64,000 nt of DNA, taken from positions 1,364,001 through 1,428,000 of the forward strand of contig LUGG01000003.1 in the NCBI GenBank assembly GCA_001683735.1. The letters are read 5' to 3'. The stretch's first letter is position 1; each line of letters starts with the position of its first letter. Below are positions 36,687 through 48,269 of this stretch, one piece after another. The DNA comes from Grifola frondosa (lineage: Eukaryota; Basidiomycota; Agaricomycetes; Polyporales; Grifolaceae). The notes beneath the pieces are model-generated. The model ran no database searches. It saw only the letters and a program-made list of their open reading frames with translations, and was not told the origin of the DNA. The position numbers and the translations under genes are program-made.

Positions 36687-38690
36687 ATGTCATCTCCTAT
36701 CAAGCTTGATAACACCCTAGGCGCTATTTTCCTCGGTATTTGTTTGTAGTTCAATACCCAACATAACCCTGTTGAATATTTTGATTGTCTTAGGCAATAT
36801 CGTCGCAGCGATGCAAGTCCACGCTCTGCTCGTAGCATTACTACATTGAACTAACAATTTATTCAAAGCTTCTATGGAATCACGAATGTCCAAACTTTCT
36901 CTTACTATAAACGTAAAGCGAAAGATCCACGGTCTATGAAAATTATGGTTCGGTGGCCTGTTATTCCGCCGCATTTGAATATTGACGTGTGTACCACAGA
37001 TATTCATTTTGTGGTTAGAGTCATAAGGAATTCCGCGACATGATTGTGAATGCTGATAGCAAACTAGGATATTGGATGGTCTACACCTGGCACTCATAAC
37101 TGACGCCCTTTACACATACACAGTGAAGGATTTCACAGATCTGCTTGCATTATCAGCTCCGACATGGTATGTTCATTCCAAGTCAACCCATATCTATAGT
37201 ATACCCACGGTAGAAATTTGCAGGAGTATAGTAGTGAGCACTCTAACGTTCAGACGGCGTTGCAGCGTTTACGCTGACGTATGAAATAGGGTCACATTGT
37301 AGTCGAAGTGCGTTTAAATGTTGACGCTGTCTATTTATGCTCATGATTGTAAATCGTCTTTGCTAGGGTACAAACGACCTAATTGTCAGAAGGTCGGCGC
37401 ACATTACTACCGTCTTCTAGGCTAAGTATTAACTACTTTGGACGCTTAGTTTTTTCTGCTACAGAATTTGGAGACGTGAGTTGAATATTGTCTATTATCG
37501 AGCAACGTAGACTACATCTTCGAAGTGAGCCAGAGGAATTGGACTTTGCCAGCGCTTGCCATCGTGAGGGCCTTTTCTATCATCATAATGCTCCACTCAT
37601 TGCTGTCTAGATGGTGCTTAATCTGATCGAGTTCGGTTGGTGCTGAGCCGCTTTCTATCATATGCATTCTGATCATTGGTAATGCGAATCAAGGCCCAAA
37701 GATTGGTACGTCTGTGGCGCCACACAGCACATTCGGTATTAACGGGGTTGCAACCAAACACCAGCGGTTGCCGTCGAATGGCAAGTCTCTCACATTCACA
37801 GCACTCATTCAAGGTATTCTGAATGCGCCACATAGCGCCAAAGTTGGCTATATCCAGCTGGCGAATATCGCAGTAAGCATGTCATACAGTGTATTAATCT
37901 TGGTGATAGAGCCAAACTGAATGCTGGATAAGTGGGTCCTGTACCTGAGCTTCTCCGCTGGCCTCGCGGCGGACATCATCGTCGCCGTCTCACTCTGCTG
38001 CCTGCTAGCAAAACATCGAACAGGCTTCAAAAGGTCGGCCTTTTTATCGTATGCTACAGGCTTGATACAATGACATGCTTTTCTTTTGATTTATAGAACC
38101 GATTCTATCATACGTGTCCTCATGCTCTACAGCATCAACACCTGCGTCCTCACGACGTAAATTCTCCACCCTCAGTTGCATCCGTCTATGACTTACATCC
38201 CACCCAGCGTCTTTGCTTTTTGCTGCCTCATTACCGTATGGCCCTTCCCCTTTCCCCCTCCATCTTCCTCATCCATATCTCCAAACCCGCAGTTCATCAT
38301 GATGCCAGACGAGTTAATCTGCCTCGGGTTCTACTTCGTCTTACCCAAATGTAAGTCCCCCGTCCTCTTTTTCTCGGCTTCCACGGAGGTTCACGCGCAT
38401 ATAGTATACCTCAACTCCTTCCTCGCGATGCTCAACTCGCGCAAGCACATGCGCGAGATTGGGTCTAGCACCCCAGTCATGTCCATTCCGCTGTCTGCGA
38501 TGTCCGGCACATGCACGGCTGCCTCCGCGGGCAGGGCCGGAGGCAAGTCGCAGTACGAGGACCAGGTAGGGAGGTGTTCGCAAATCTGGGACGCGTACTG
38601 ATTCTATGTTTTGGTGTGTCTCGGGTCCTGCAGATCCAGATTCAGGCAGCGACGGATATGAAATCGGACTCCACGACGCATATTGTGTAG
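36687..38690 (+). CDS. DUF6534 membrane protein, copy D
   Basis: The start at 36687 gives MSSPIKLDNTLGAIFLG, then an intron to NIVAAM. FYGITNVQTFSYYKR follows (~36868-36915), then the small IFIL exon (~36999-37012). Next are WILDGLHLALITDALYTYTV with KDFTDLLALSAPT (~37068-37165), FFCYRIWR (~37452-37475), WVLYLSFSAGLAADIIVAVS with LCCLLAKHRTGFKR (~37930-38035) and TDSIIRVLMLYSINTCVLTT (~38098-38157). MPDELICLGFYFVLPKC (~38302-38352) and FLAMLNSRKHMREIGSSTPV (~38418-38480) precede the stop at 38688-38690. An orphan duplicate of the LNSRK exon follows downstream. I saw no inactivating change in these blocks. Confidence 0.66.
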
Positions 38691-38888
38691 ACAGAAAGGG
38701 TGGACAGGCCTTGTTTGATTCTCCGCCGGGCTTATATCTCAGTCTGCTTCGAAGAGGGAGCGTCCTCAAGAGAATATTATGATATGCGTGCATGCGCTCA
38801 TGTTGTACATATATATTTATGATATTTATGATACCTCGTTCGTGGGACCAATGTATATGTGAATGAGTTTGATTTATGATTCATACAG

Positions 38889-39033
38889 TCCCATAGCACT
38901 CCTGAACTCTCTCCTCGGGAAAATCAACAAGCGCAAGTACATGCACATTGAAGATGGGGCCCAGCACTGCGATCATGTCCATCCCGCTGTCCGCGATATC
39001 CGGTACGCGCACGGTCGCGTCCGCGGACAGCGA
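38889..39033 (+). pseudogene. Orphan DUF6534 penultimate exon (after copy D)
   Basis: An acceptor-like tcatacag is followed by SIALLNSLLGKINKRKYMH, a diverged version of the LNSRKHVRE exon. After a one-base frame shift it continues MGPSTAIMSIPLSAISGT, which matches the family's SAPVMSIPLSAMSGT. It lacks the rest of the gene. A near-identical fragment follows copy F, so it was part of the unit before duplication. Confidence 0.6.
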
Positions 39034-42000
39034 TATAACCAGAGTGAATAATCAAACAAGGCCTGCTCGCCATCTAGACATTGATGTGCGTCTCCGAGTC
39101 CGACTTCGTATCCGTCGTCGTCTGAATCTGGATCTGCAGGATCTACAGCAGAGCACAAGTCAACGTGCAGTTCCACATATGCGAACGATGCGCTGACCTG
39201 GTCCTGTGCCTGTGCCTGTGGCTTGCAGGCACCGTCCGCAGAGGCGACAGTGCGCGTGCCGGACATCGCGGACAATGGGATGGACATGAGCGCGCTTGGC
39301 CCGATCTCGCGGACATGCTTCCTCGTGTTCAGCGTCGCGAGAAGGGAGTTGAGGAATACTATGTGACGTGTGGTGAGAATATGCGGAAAAGAGAGAAGCG
39401 CAAGGGTTACATTTGGGCTTCACGAAGTAGAATGCGATGAAAATGAAGTTCTCAGGCATCTTGATAAACTGAGGGCGCGCAGTCTGAGCGTGGAGGGAGG
39501 AGGGCAGCGGGTGAACACACCGTGATGAGGCAGCAAAAGGTGCAGATGCTGTGGGTGTTGTTAATTCGCAGACATAGCTAAAGATGGTGTGGAGTTACGT
39601 CGTGAGAACGCAGGTATTTATACCGTATAGCATGAGGACCCGAATCATAGAATCGGTTCTATAAAAGAAAAAACATGACATCATATTGAGTCTGCTGCAT
39701 ATGATACAAAGGCGGACCTTTTGAATCCTGTTCTGTGTCTTGCTAGCATCCAGCAGAGCGAGGCTGCCACGATGAAATCCGCGATAAGAGCGGCACCGAA
39801 GCTCAAATACACGGTCCACTTGACCGATATTCAGTTCTGTCGCCAAGTGCAGTGCGTGATGTGCTCACTGAGAACTCCGGCAGTTCGAAGTAGCTAGTTA
39901 TGTTGAAGCTGTGTGACGTATTTAGAAGGTCTCAAAATGTGGCTGCACGTGTGCGAGACTTGCCATTCGACGGAGAACGCTAGTCATTTGGGAGAGTATG
40001 TTAATGTCGAATATGCTGTCCAACCGCACAAGCGTACCGATAATTGTGCCTTCGCTCACGTTACCAATCAATAGAGTATATTTTGATGGAAAGCGGCTCA
40101 GGGCTCACCGAACGCAAGTAGAGTAAGGAACCCCTACAGAGTCGATGAGCAGAGAACTCCAAGGAAAGGAAAGGTCCGCACAATGGTGATACCCAAAATC
40201 CAGTTCTTTTTGCTCACTACGGAGATGATGTTACGGTTGACACTTCTCGATAATAGACAACATCCGGCTCATGTCTCCAAACTCTGTGACAGAAAAAACT
40301 AAGCGTACAAGACAATGAGTAGTACTCAACCTCAGAGACTGCAGCGATGTTTTCTGACCTTCTGACGAGGAGGTCGCTTACACCCTAGTCAAAACCATCT
40401 TTAATCATGAACATGGAAAGATATTGTGGCAATTGAACACACCGCGACTACAATTTGAGCCTATTCCGTATGTCCGCGTGAACGTTGCGATGTTTATTAA
40501 ACTAAGAGCACTCACCGCCAAAACCCTGCAAAGTCGGAGCCTGAATAGAGGTGCGGCTTGATTGAGAATGAACATACCAAGAGGGTAATGCGATTGCTAG
40601 TAGGTCCGAAAAATCTTTGACCGTGTATTCATAAAGTGTATGCGTAATGAGTGCTAGATGTAGACCATCCAGTATCCTAGCCTGATATCAGTATTTATAG
40701 TCGTACTGCGAATTTCTCAGTGATCTTACTTACCATAGAATAAATATCTGTGGTATTTAGTACGTCAATAAATATGCGGACGTGGCAGAATAACAAATCA
40801 TCGAACCAGTATTGTTGAAACCCATGGGTCTTTTCCACTATGTTTATAATAAGTGAATGTTTGAACGGTCGTGATTCCGTAGAAGCTTCGTATGAATGGT
40901 AATTTTGTTGTATCACTATTGCGAGCGCGAACTTACATTGCTGCGAAGATATTGTCTAAGAGAATGAATGTATTCACCGGGTTTGCGTTGGATTATGTGT
41001 TGTAGACAGATACCAAGGAAAGTAGCACCAAGGATGTTATCGAGTTCGAAAGGAGACGGCATCGCGGACAACTCCCGGGTAGAGGTTGAGGGAGAGAAGT
41101 CGTACCTAGGACGAACGGATGAATGTGACCTTTTGTGCACTTGAGAACGGGGCGCCATCCCAGCGAAGCTTTGTCCATCACATTTGAAGCCATTTACGAT
41201 GCATCAAAACATCAAATGAGATGGTGGATGGCAGGAAACTGAGCAGACTCTTGCCCATAGAGCTATTAGAATCCTGTTTAAGGTCTAGACGTTGCGTGTC
41301 TAAACTATAAGACGAGCAGTGAAGGATAGTCACGATGTACGTCACAAGAGACGAAGATCGTGTAGGGTGGACGTATTCCTGGAAATAGCAAGTTATTTAT
41401 CAAAAGAAACAACGGAGATGATCCTTCGTCATCACGACATCATCTGGTATGGATGGCGCATTGCGTACCTGCTGGACACGGACAAGATGAAAAATATTTA
41501 GATCGAGTCGTTTGCCGTAAGTACTGGAGCCTGAATGTAGAGTAAGGTTGCAATCAACGCTACCTGAAGCTTATCGCGCGACGTGCAGGCAGCATAGCAC
41601 CTGCCGAATGAAAACATTAATTGATGATCTGATGACATTTTTGAGCTCAAGAGATGCATTCTTCGCATCAACTTGAAGATAGGGCTTGTCGATTCTGTCC
41701 GCCCTCCCGCTTTGCATCATGGTCAGTTAGTACGACTTCGATCGCAGTCTGACATCAGACTCTCTACCTGACTTATACATTAGATTTCATGCCCTAACGT
41801 GCCTCGGCAGTAAAAGAGAACGTACATCCACCCTATCTCAGGTCTCAGGTTCATCACTCAACTAGGTTGCATCAACGCCCGGCGTTGTGATCGCATATCA
41901 GAAAATGTTCCGGCCGACTAGCAACTGGTGATTGGTGACGGCCTGAACCCTATCAAGCCGAACGGTCAGCGCAAGCTCAACAAGCTTAGCCGTCTGAACA

Positions 42001-42960
42001 TGCCTACATTCGTCTTTCACAACTAATTGATAGCTTGCCGAAGTTCACCAGAAAAACCAAAGCTCATGGAGCACACCGACCCCAATATACTGTCGTATAA
42101 ATCATTCCAAAACGTAACCCGAGAATTGTATCGCAACACTGGATGTGAGTGGCGATGGTATCCGTTGCCGGAGTTGCGAAACCTTTTGCCACGGCCCAGT
42201 GTGAACGCTGGACTACATCCAAAAGACCATCTTATCCATGTCATTTGGGCAGAAGTATGAGTCATGGCAGTTTGCCTGGCCAAAATAACGGGGCCTCACC
42301 TCCTTCGTAGCCGATCCCGCATGCTATCTACAAAAGTATGTGCTTCAAGAAGAACACCTTGAATGCCTGGATTAATCGTGGCACCGTTTCTGCCGAAATC
42401 CGCCGTGGACTGGCGCTGGTGCTAAGTTGAGCTTAGCCCGTAACACTGGAGCCTGCATCGCAGTGAAAGTCCTTCGACAGACAGTGTGGCCCAGAGTGCT
42501 TGCGGTAGGAGACATGAATACTCACTTCCGAGGGATCCATCGATTTTAGAATACGTCTGCGACGTAGAGGGCTTTATATCAGCGTCAGCATCAACTTCGT
42601 GTGTGCGTATCCCAAAAGAACTCATCTATATGCGAAGCACGGAAGGAAGCCCAGACAGCTAGATTTATAGCTGCACCACACACCGCCTCCAGACTGGAGA
42701 TGTTTCGTTGCTTCAGAGACAGAAGAACATTAGGCCATTGACAGTTGATCCATGAGCCTTAGCAGCATCGCAGCAATATTGCGCGCTTCTCCTGCATCGC
42801 TGATACAGAGGATTTCAAGACTTCTAAGTGTTGTTAGTTTAGAGTCACGGTATCGATTCAACTTACCTCTTGCTACCGTGATTAGAGGACTTGACTTGAC
42901 GGCAAACCACAGCATAGAGGCAGAGTCAAGAGGCCGTGGGAAAAGCAACGCGTCTCGACG
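39034..42960. repeat. Segmental duplication, unit E (direct copy of the copy B unit)
   Basis: This unit holds copy E and its 5' flank and is collinear with about 26125-29470. The left edge starts with gatataaccagagtgaata at 39031, matching 26131. The right part shares ordered blocks with 28165-29470. It lies in inverted orientation to unit D, so copies D and E form a tail-to-tail pair centred near 39.03 kb. Confidence 0.65.
39074..41062 (-). CDS. DUF6534 membrane protein, copy E
   Basis: The start at 41062 gives MPSPFELDNILGATFLG. Later blocks are CLSFGAAL-like helix sequence with RIQNRIQKVR in an alternative frame (~39710-39820), TDSMIRVLMLYGINTCVLTT (~39595-39660), MPENFIFIAFYFVKPKC (~39410-39460) and LLATLNTRKHVREIGPSALM (~39280-39350). 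The tail TTDTKSDSETHINV stops at 39074-39076. The helix exon reads LCWMLARHRTGFKR by analogy with copy B (here agcaagacacagaacaggat). At ~40660 and ~40810 the small-exon region is harder to join than in copy B. Some decay is possible. Confidence 0.6.
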
Positions 42961-42989
42961 CGCACACGTGACACGCGTGACGGTTAGTT
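41063..42989. other. 5' flank of copy E, no independent gene
   Basis: It is almost entirely the duplicated flank described under unit E. No recognisable protein is encoded. The end (42930-42990) has overlapping acacgtgacacgcgtgacgg palindromic words. Confidence 0.4.
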
Positions 42990-44260
42990 TTTTGAAAACT
43001 ATGGCACGGGGAAGTCCCGCCCTCTCGTTCAAGTGCTTCAGTATGGCCCTGCTCTCCAAAGCCTCGCTGTTGTCGTACATTCCTTTGGGAAGGACGGAGT
43101 CGCTGCCGTTATCGATCCAAAAGGGTAAATTTGCAGCGCATCGCTTAGTTCACTTCGAAGACAGCACGCGCTCGGCTCACTCCCTCTCGATGCCCAACGT
43201 CCCAGGGCATAAGGCTAAGGAATCTATGCCTCTGCATGCTCAAGATGACTACGCAATTCTCCCGGAAGCAAGCTTGAAAGCAGTGCCTTTTAGTCCCAGA
43301 CTCGAGGGGGTGATCGACATCGAAAAATCAATTGTATCACATCTGCATCAGCGTCCAAGATCGATCCAAAGGCACGGCCGTGGCGCTCGTAGGCAGTTTC
43401 TTCTGCTTGACCTCCCCACCATTAACACCATCGACGCAGTCCCCGAGCTGGCACGAGGAGCAAGCGAACCCTCTCGTCTTCGTTCTGGATTCGTTCTGCT
43501 CCTTCCTACCTCACGATACTGTCGAGCCGGAGCCGACATCTGATGCAGCAGAGGATTTATCGACTCTGGACCATGAGCTGAGCACGGCCACCGTCGACTC
43601 AGCCATTAAAGATGCACCTGCTTCCGACGGCCAGCCACCCCTGAGCGCACCGCTCCCATTCACCGTCCTCAGTTTTGCTCACGCTCATCTGTAGGATTCC
43701 GTAGCCGGATTGCTGCTTTGGCGCTGCGAGCTCAGCTCCTTCCGTCCCCACCGAGCACTTTATACCATTGAGGGAGCATTGTCGAGGTCGAACATCATCT
43801 TGATTGGCTCTATCCAGCTCTATCTCATACTTGCAATGCGCTCTCCCTGCATCGCCCGTTCTGCGAGCATAGATGTTCAACTCGTTTCCTGTTCTACCAA
43901 ACGGCGCCTGCGTAAGATTCATCATTATCGACTAGGTCTGAATGATCTCGCAGGGATATGTTTGTGTACATGGCGATGTCCAGGACGTATCAGCCGCAGT
44001 AAATATGACTCAGTATTACAGGAGAAGCGCGCCACGCTCGAGATGCTGACAAGGCAGCTCGGAAATCATTCGGGAGGCAGTACATAGGACGCCTAGAAAT
44101 CTGCTTCGTGCTTCGCGCATAGATGGGTTGTGTTGAGGTACGCGCACACGAAGTTGATGCTGATACAGATGTACAGCCCTTCACGTTGGCGCATCTTTCA
44201 AATTCGTTAGATCTCTCATAGGTGTCGCCGTATGCGTCTTTGTCTCCTACGGCAAGCGAG
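42990..44260 (+). repeat. Right arm of the ~1.1-kb inverted repeat, with a thioesterase 5' fragment
   Basis: This arm is the inverted partner of 33050-34200. At 43036-43090 cttcagtatggccctgctct, then ccaaagcctcgctgttgtcg, matches the thioesterase start region at 24992-24940 (cttcaccatggccccgctct). The reading frame decays after about 15 codons. Further on, SFCSFLPHDTVEP and DHELSTATVDSAIKDAPAS correspond to the left arm. A long frame (42752-43543) exists but its sequence shows no motif, and I regard it as non-coding. Confidence 0.55.
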
Positions 44261-44836
44261 CTCGGCCATACTCCCATTGCAACATGCCAGATATGAATAC
44301 TGCAGCGAAGTTTGCCGTTGTACCTGTGACGGTGCTCAGCGGATGATGACAGAAATAGTACCATCCAGAAGTTTGAGCATTACGGTGCGTTACATTCTTC
44401 GAAGAACATCCATTTTTGTAAGTCGCTTGCAAAATTGGATGGTCGGCTGCTGAGAATACCTATCCAGAAGTGGCATGAACAGGACCATTTTATGGGCGTG
44501 GACATTGTGTGTTCTGGCATCCAAACGCGCAGTAAATTTATTTGCAGCGCGGATACCAAAGCCACTTCTACCACATATTGAGATTTGATTGAGGTTGAAT
44601 TTTGCATTTTGGCCCGGCACCTCGGCGGCAGATGTCACATTATTTATATACTACTCCATCTCCCGTTATTCGACGAGCTGAAAGACGAATGCCATGCTTT
44701 TCAAGGGCTAAGCCAGCTTGAACTCACCTCTGATAGCTCAACTTCACAGGTCTCGGGCCACGGTCCCCAACCACCAGATAATCGTAAGCTTGAGCATTTT
44801 CTGGTGCACGGTCACAACACCGGACATTCACATCAC
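44261..44836. other. Spacer, nothing recognised
   Basis: Two plus-strand frames and two minus-strand frames overlap here without motifs. Confidence 0.35.
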
Positions 44837-45652
44837 CGAGATCAGTGTTAACGATAAATCGTATAGTTGAATATGCATTTTTTTTACCGCCGTGCAACAC
44901 TGTCATGCTGAATTTTAGCCAAATCATAGGATCGATCAAGCACCGGACCGTGATCTTGGCAAGTTGAGACTAGGTCTCACAGGCTTGATACATTCCTGTT
45001 TAAACCCCGCAGCTTTGGGCTCCCCTGTTGTCATGGGGCTTGTCGTCTCCGATCTCGAAGGTATTGTGTGTAATATATCATACTCTTCTCTCAACACTGA
45101 TGTTCTCATGCTGATAGTATATCATTACAAACGCATGGTCAATCGGATGCTGGTAGTCGCCAGATATCGACATCTCCGCGGAACTGTGCACGAATGCCAT
45201 ATACGAGCAATTCGAGTTACAAACAAGCCCTCCAATGTAGTGAATCAGCAGCCATGTAACACTTAAAAACACCAATGGTAATAACTGGAAGTACACTAGT
45301 AAGAGTTGATATCATTACATGTACCCTTTGCTGATTCCATCGACACTAATGCAGCATTCTTGAGGAACTGGTCCGCCTGTGCCAAGAGCACCACCTCAAA
45401 AGGCCCTGCGTCGTGACTACCCTTCACTTCTCGACTTCTTTTTTATACATACCGAGGTTCGGACCTTTAGAGGTTATTGATTCTTTTCACTGATATATTG
45501 CTGACACTTGTAGGCATCTTGGATGGCTTCTAGTATGATGAACATAGCTTCGCTTTGATGGCGCCCGTTATCGAGTGCACATAAGAGTGCAGTTTGTTGC
45601 TCGTCCTAGATGTGACTTCCCTCCCACAAAACCAGCCCAGGAGTCGTCCGCA

Positions 45653-47886
45653 ATGTCATCTCCTATCAAGCTTGATAACACCCTAGGCGCTATTTCCTCG
45701 GTATTTGTCTGCAATTCAATACCTAACATAACCCTGCTGAATATTTTGATTCTCTTAGGCAACATCGTCGGCAAGTCCACGCTCTTAGCATTACTACATT
45801 GAACTAACAATTTATTCAAAGCTTCTACGGAATTACGAATGTCCAAACTTTCTCTTACTATAAACGTAACGGGAAAGATCCACGGTCTATGAAAATTATG
45901 GTTCGATAATCTGTTATTCTGCCGCATTTGAATATTGACGTGGGTACCACAGATACTTATTTTGTGGTTAGGGTCATAAGGAATTCCGCGATACGATTGA
46001 ATATTTGCTGATAACAAACTAGGATATTGGATGGTCTACACCTGGCACTCATAACTGACGCCCTTTACACATACACAGTGAAGGATTTCACAGATCTGCT
46101 TGCAATATCAGTTCCGACATGGTATGTTCATTCCGAGTCAATCCGCATCTATAGTATACCCACGATATAAAATTTGCAGGAGTATAGTGGTGAGCGCTCT
46201 AAGACTCAGCGAGCGTTGTAGCGTTCACACTGACGTATGAAATAGGTTCATATTATAGTCGAAGTGCGTTTAAATGTTGATGCTGTCTGTGTATGCTCAT
46301 GATTATAAATCGTTTTTGTTAGAGTACCAGCGACCTTATTGTCAGAAGGTCGGCGCACATTACTGCCGTCTCCTAGGCTGAATATTAACTACATTAACTA
46401 CTTTGGACACTTAGTTTTTTCTGCTACAGAATTTGGAGACGTGAGTTGAATGTCCGTCCATAATCAAGAAATATAAACTCCATCTTCGAAGTGATCCAGA
46501 GGAGTTGGACGGTGGCGATTATCATCGTGAGAGCCTTTTCTGTCTCCATAATGTTCTGCTCATCGTCTGTCTAGGGGGTACTTTGTCTGCTCTGGTTCAG
46601 TTGGTGCTGAACGGCTTTCTATCATATGCATTCTGATCATTGTCGATGCGAATCAAGGTGCAAATATTGGTACGTCGGTGGTGCGACACAGCACAAAGTT
46701 CGTGATTAACGGGGTTGCACCCAACCACCAGCGGTTGCCGTCGAATGGCAAGTCTCCCATGTTCGCAGCACTCATTCCAAGAAAATCTTAATACGCTACA
46801 CAGCTTGAAAATATCTAACTACTCCCGGCTGACGAAGAGCGCGGTGAGCATGTCATATCATGCATTGCCTTAGTCATGGAGCTAAACTGCATTCTCGATA
46901 AGTGGCTCCTGTACCTGAGCTTCTCCACTTCCCTCACGGCGGACGTCATCGTCGCCGTGTCACTGTGCTGGCTGCTAGCAAAACATCGGACAGGCTTCAA
47001 AAGGTCGGCCTTCTTATCGTGTGCTACAGGCTCGATACGATGTCGTGTTTTTGTGTTGTTTTATAGAACCGATTCTATCATACGAGTCTTGATGCTGTAC
47101 AGCATCAACACCTGCGTCCTCACGGCGTAAGTCTTCCACCCTCAGTTACATTTCATCAGCAAAATGTCAATTTGACTTACCATACTTTTGTGTCTTAAAT
47201 GTACTTAAATGCACTTATTTGGGCAGCTAAAAACCCTTATGAGACCTCTTTTACGTCTTAATCGCTCTTATTGGTCTTAATTAAGAAAAAAAAGAGAAAT
47301 AAGACTTAAAAGTAAGTTCATAAGGGTTATTTAAGAGCCATAAGTCAAATCGACGTTTTGCTGATGTTGTCTATGACTTACAGCTCACCCAGCCTCATTT
47401 CCTTCTGCTGCCTCATCACTGTATGTCCCTCCTGTTTCATCTTCCTCCCTCCTCCATTTTCCTCATCCATGTCTCCAAATCTACAGTTCATCACGATGCC
47501 AGACAACTTAATCTTCCTCGGCTTCTTCTTCGCCTTACCCAAATGTAAATCTCCCTGCCCTCCCTATGTTCCGTGAGGAGACTGACGCACCCCATATAGT
47601 ATTCCTCAACTCCTTCCTCGCCACGTTCAACTCGCGGGAGCATGTGCGCGAGATCGGGTCCAGCACCCCAGTCATGTCCATTCTGCTGTCTGCCATGTCC
47701 GGCACACACACGGGTGCCTCCTCGGACGGGGCCGGAGGCAAGTCGCAGTACGAGGACCAGGTCAGCGCGGCGTTCTAAAATCTGGGATGCGTACTGATTC
47801 TGTGTTTTGGTGTGTTGCAGGTCCTGCAGATCCAAATCCAGACAACGACGGATGTGAAATCGGACTCAACAATGCATATTGTGTAG
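45653..47886 (+). CDS. DUF6534 membrane protein, copy F (MITE in an intron)
   Basis: The start at 45653 gives MSSPIKLDNTLGAIS. Compared with copy D one T is missing in the run before the donor (ctatttcctcg instead of ctattttcctcg), which shifts the first exon relative to the second. Later blocks match copy D: FYGITNVQTFSYYKR (~45824-45870), DGLHLALITDALYTYTV (~46031-46080), FFCYRIWR (~46415), WLLYLSFSTSLTADVIVAVS with LCWLLAKHRTGFKR (~46905-47005) and TDSIIRVLMLYSINTCVLTA (~47070-47128). MPDNLIFLGFFFALPKC (~47497-47545) and FLATFNSREHVREIGSSTPV (~47612-47675) lead to the stop at 47884-47886. LNSRK is altered to FNSRE. If the missing T is real, the start codon or first exon is compromised. The MITE lies between the exon ending CVLTA and the one containing ISFCCLITV. 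Confidence 0.6.
47154..47366. mobile_element. MITE (213 bp, terminal inverted repeats) inside an intron of copy F
   Basis: The element begins CATCAGCAAAATGTCAATTT and ends in the inverse of CATCAGCAAAACGTCGATTT. The terminal inverted repeat runs 26 bp with two mismatches (47154-47179 and 47341-47366). The interior is AT-rich and mostly self-complementary (acccttatg near 47232 against cataaggg near 47321). The same intron in copy D (about 38170) has no insert, so the empty site is visible inside the window. Comparison suggests a 2-bp TT duplication (47152-47153 and 47367-47368), as expected for a Tc1/mariner-like two-base target. It has no coding capacity. Confidence 0.85.
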
Positions 47887-48075
47887 GCAGAAAGGGTGGA
47901 CAGGCCTTGTTTCATTCTCCGCCGGGCTTATAACTCAGTCTGCTTCGAAGAGGGAGCGTCCTCAAGAGAATATTATGATATGCGTGCATGCGCTCATGTT
48001 GTATATATATATTTATGATACCTCGTTCGTGGGACCAATGTATATGTGAATGAGTTTGATTTATGATTCATACAG

Positions 48076-48240
48076 TCCCATAGCACTCCTGAACTCTCTC
48101 TTCGGGAAAATCAACAGGCGCAAGTACATGCACATTGAAGATGGGGCCCAGCACTGCGATCATGTCCATCCCGCTGTCCGCGATATCCGGTACGTGCACG
48201 GTCGCATCCGCGGACAGCGCCGGCAAGCCGCAGTACGGCG
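48076..48240 (+). pseudogene. Orphan DUF6534 penultimate exon (after copy F)
   Basis: This reads SIALLNSLFGKINRRKYMH, then, one frame over, MGPSTAIMSIPLSAISGT, and goes a little further than its partner at 38889 into SADSAGKPQYGD. It has the same frame break as the other fragment, so the break predates the duplication. Confidence 0.6.
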
Positions 48241-48269
48241 ATGCGCAGGGGAGCAGGTCGAGGGACTTC

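Larger units (their letters stand above)
35876..39033. repeat. Segmental duplication, unit D (direct copy of 44837-48230)
   Basis: This ~3.2-kb unit includes the 5' flank, all of DUF6534 copy D and its orphan 3' exon. It is collinear and in the same orientation as 44837-48230. Examples are gatcagtgttaacgat-type words at 35885 and 44840, the run cttctagtatgatgaacata at 36556 and 45526, and caaaaccagcccag at 36661 and 45627. Divergence is low by eye. The right boundary, near 39033, abuts the unit of copy E tail to tail. Confidence 0.72.
44837..48230. repeat. Segmental duplication, unit F (direct copy of 35876-39033)
   Basis: It is collinear with unit D from the far 5' flank through copy F and the orphan exon. 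It is longer mainly because of a 213-bp insertion (47154-47366) in an intron of the gene. See unit D for shared words. Confidence 0.72.

Noticed and set aside
42752..43543. 263-codon open frame on +
   Set aside because: It overlaps the captured thioesterase start and the inverted-repeat arm, and the matching sequence in the other arm is not open in the same frame. Treated as chance.
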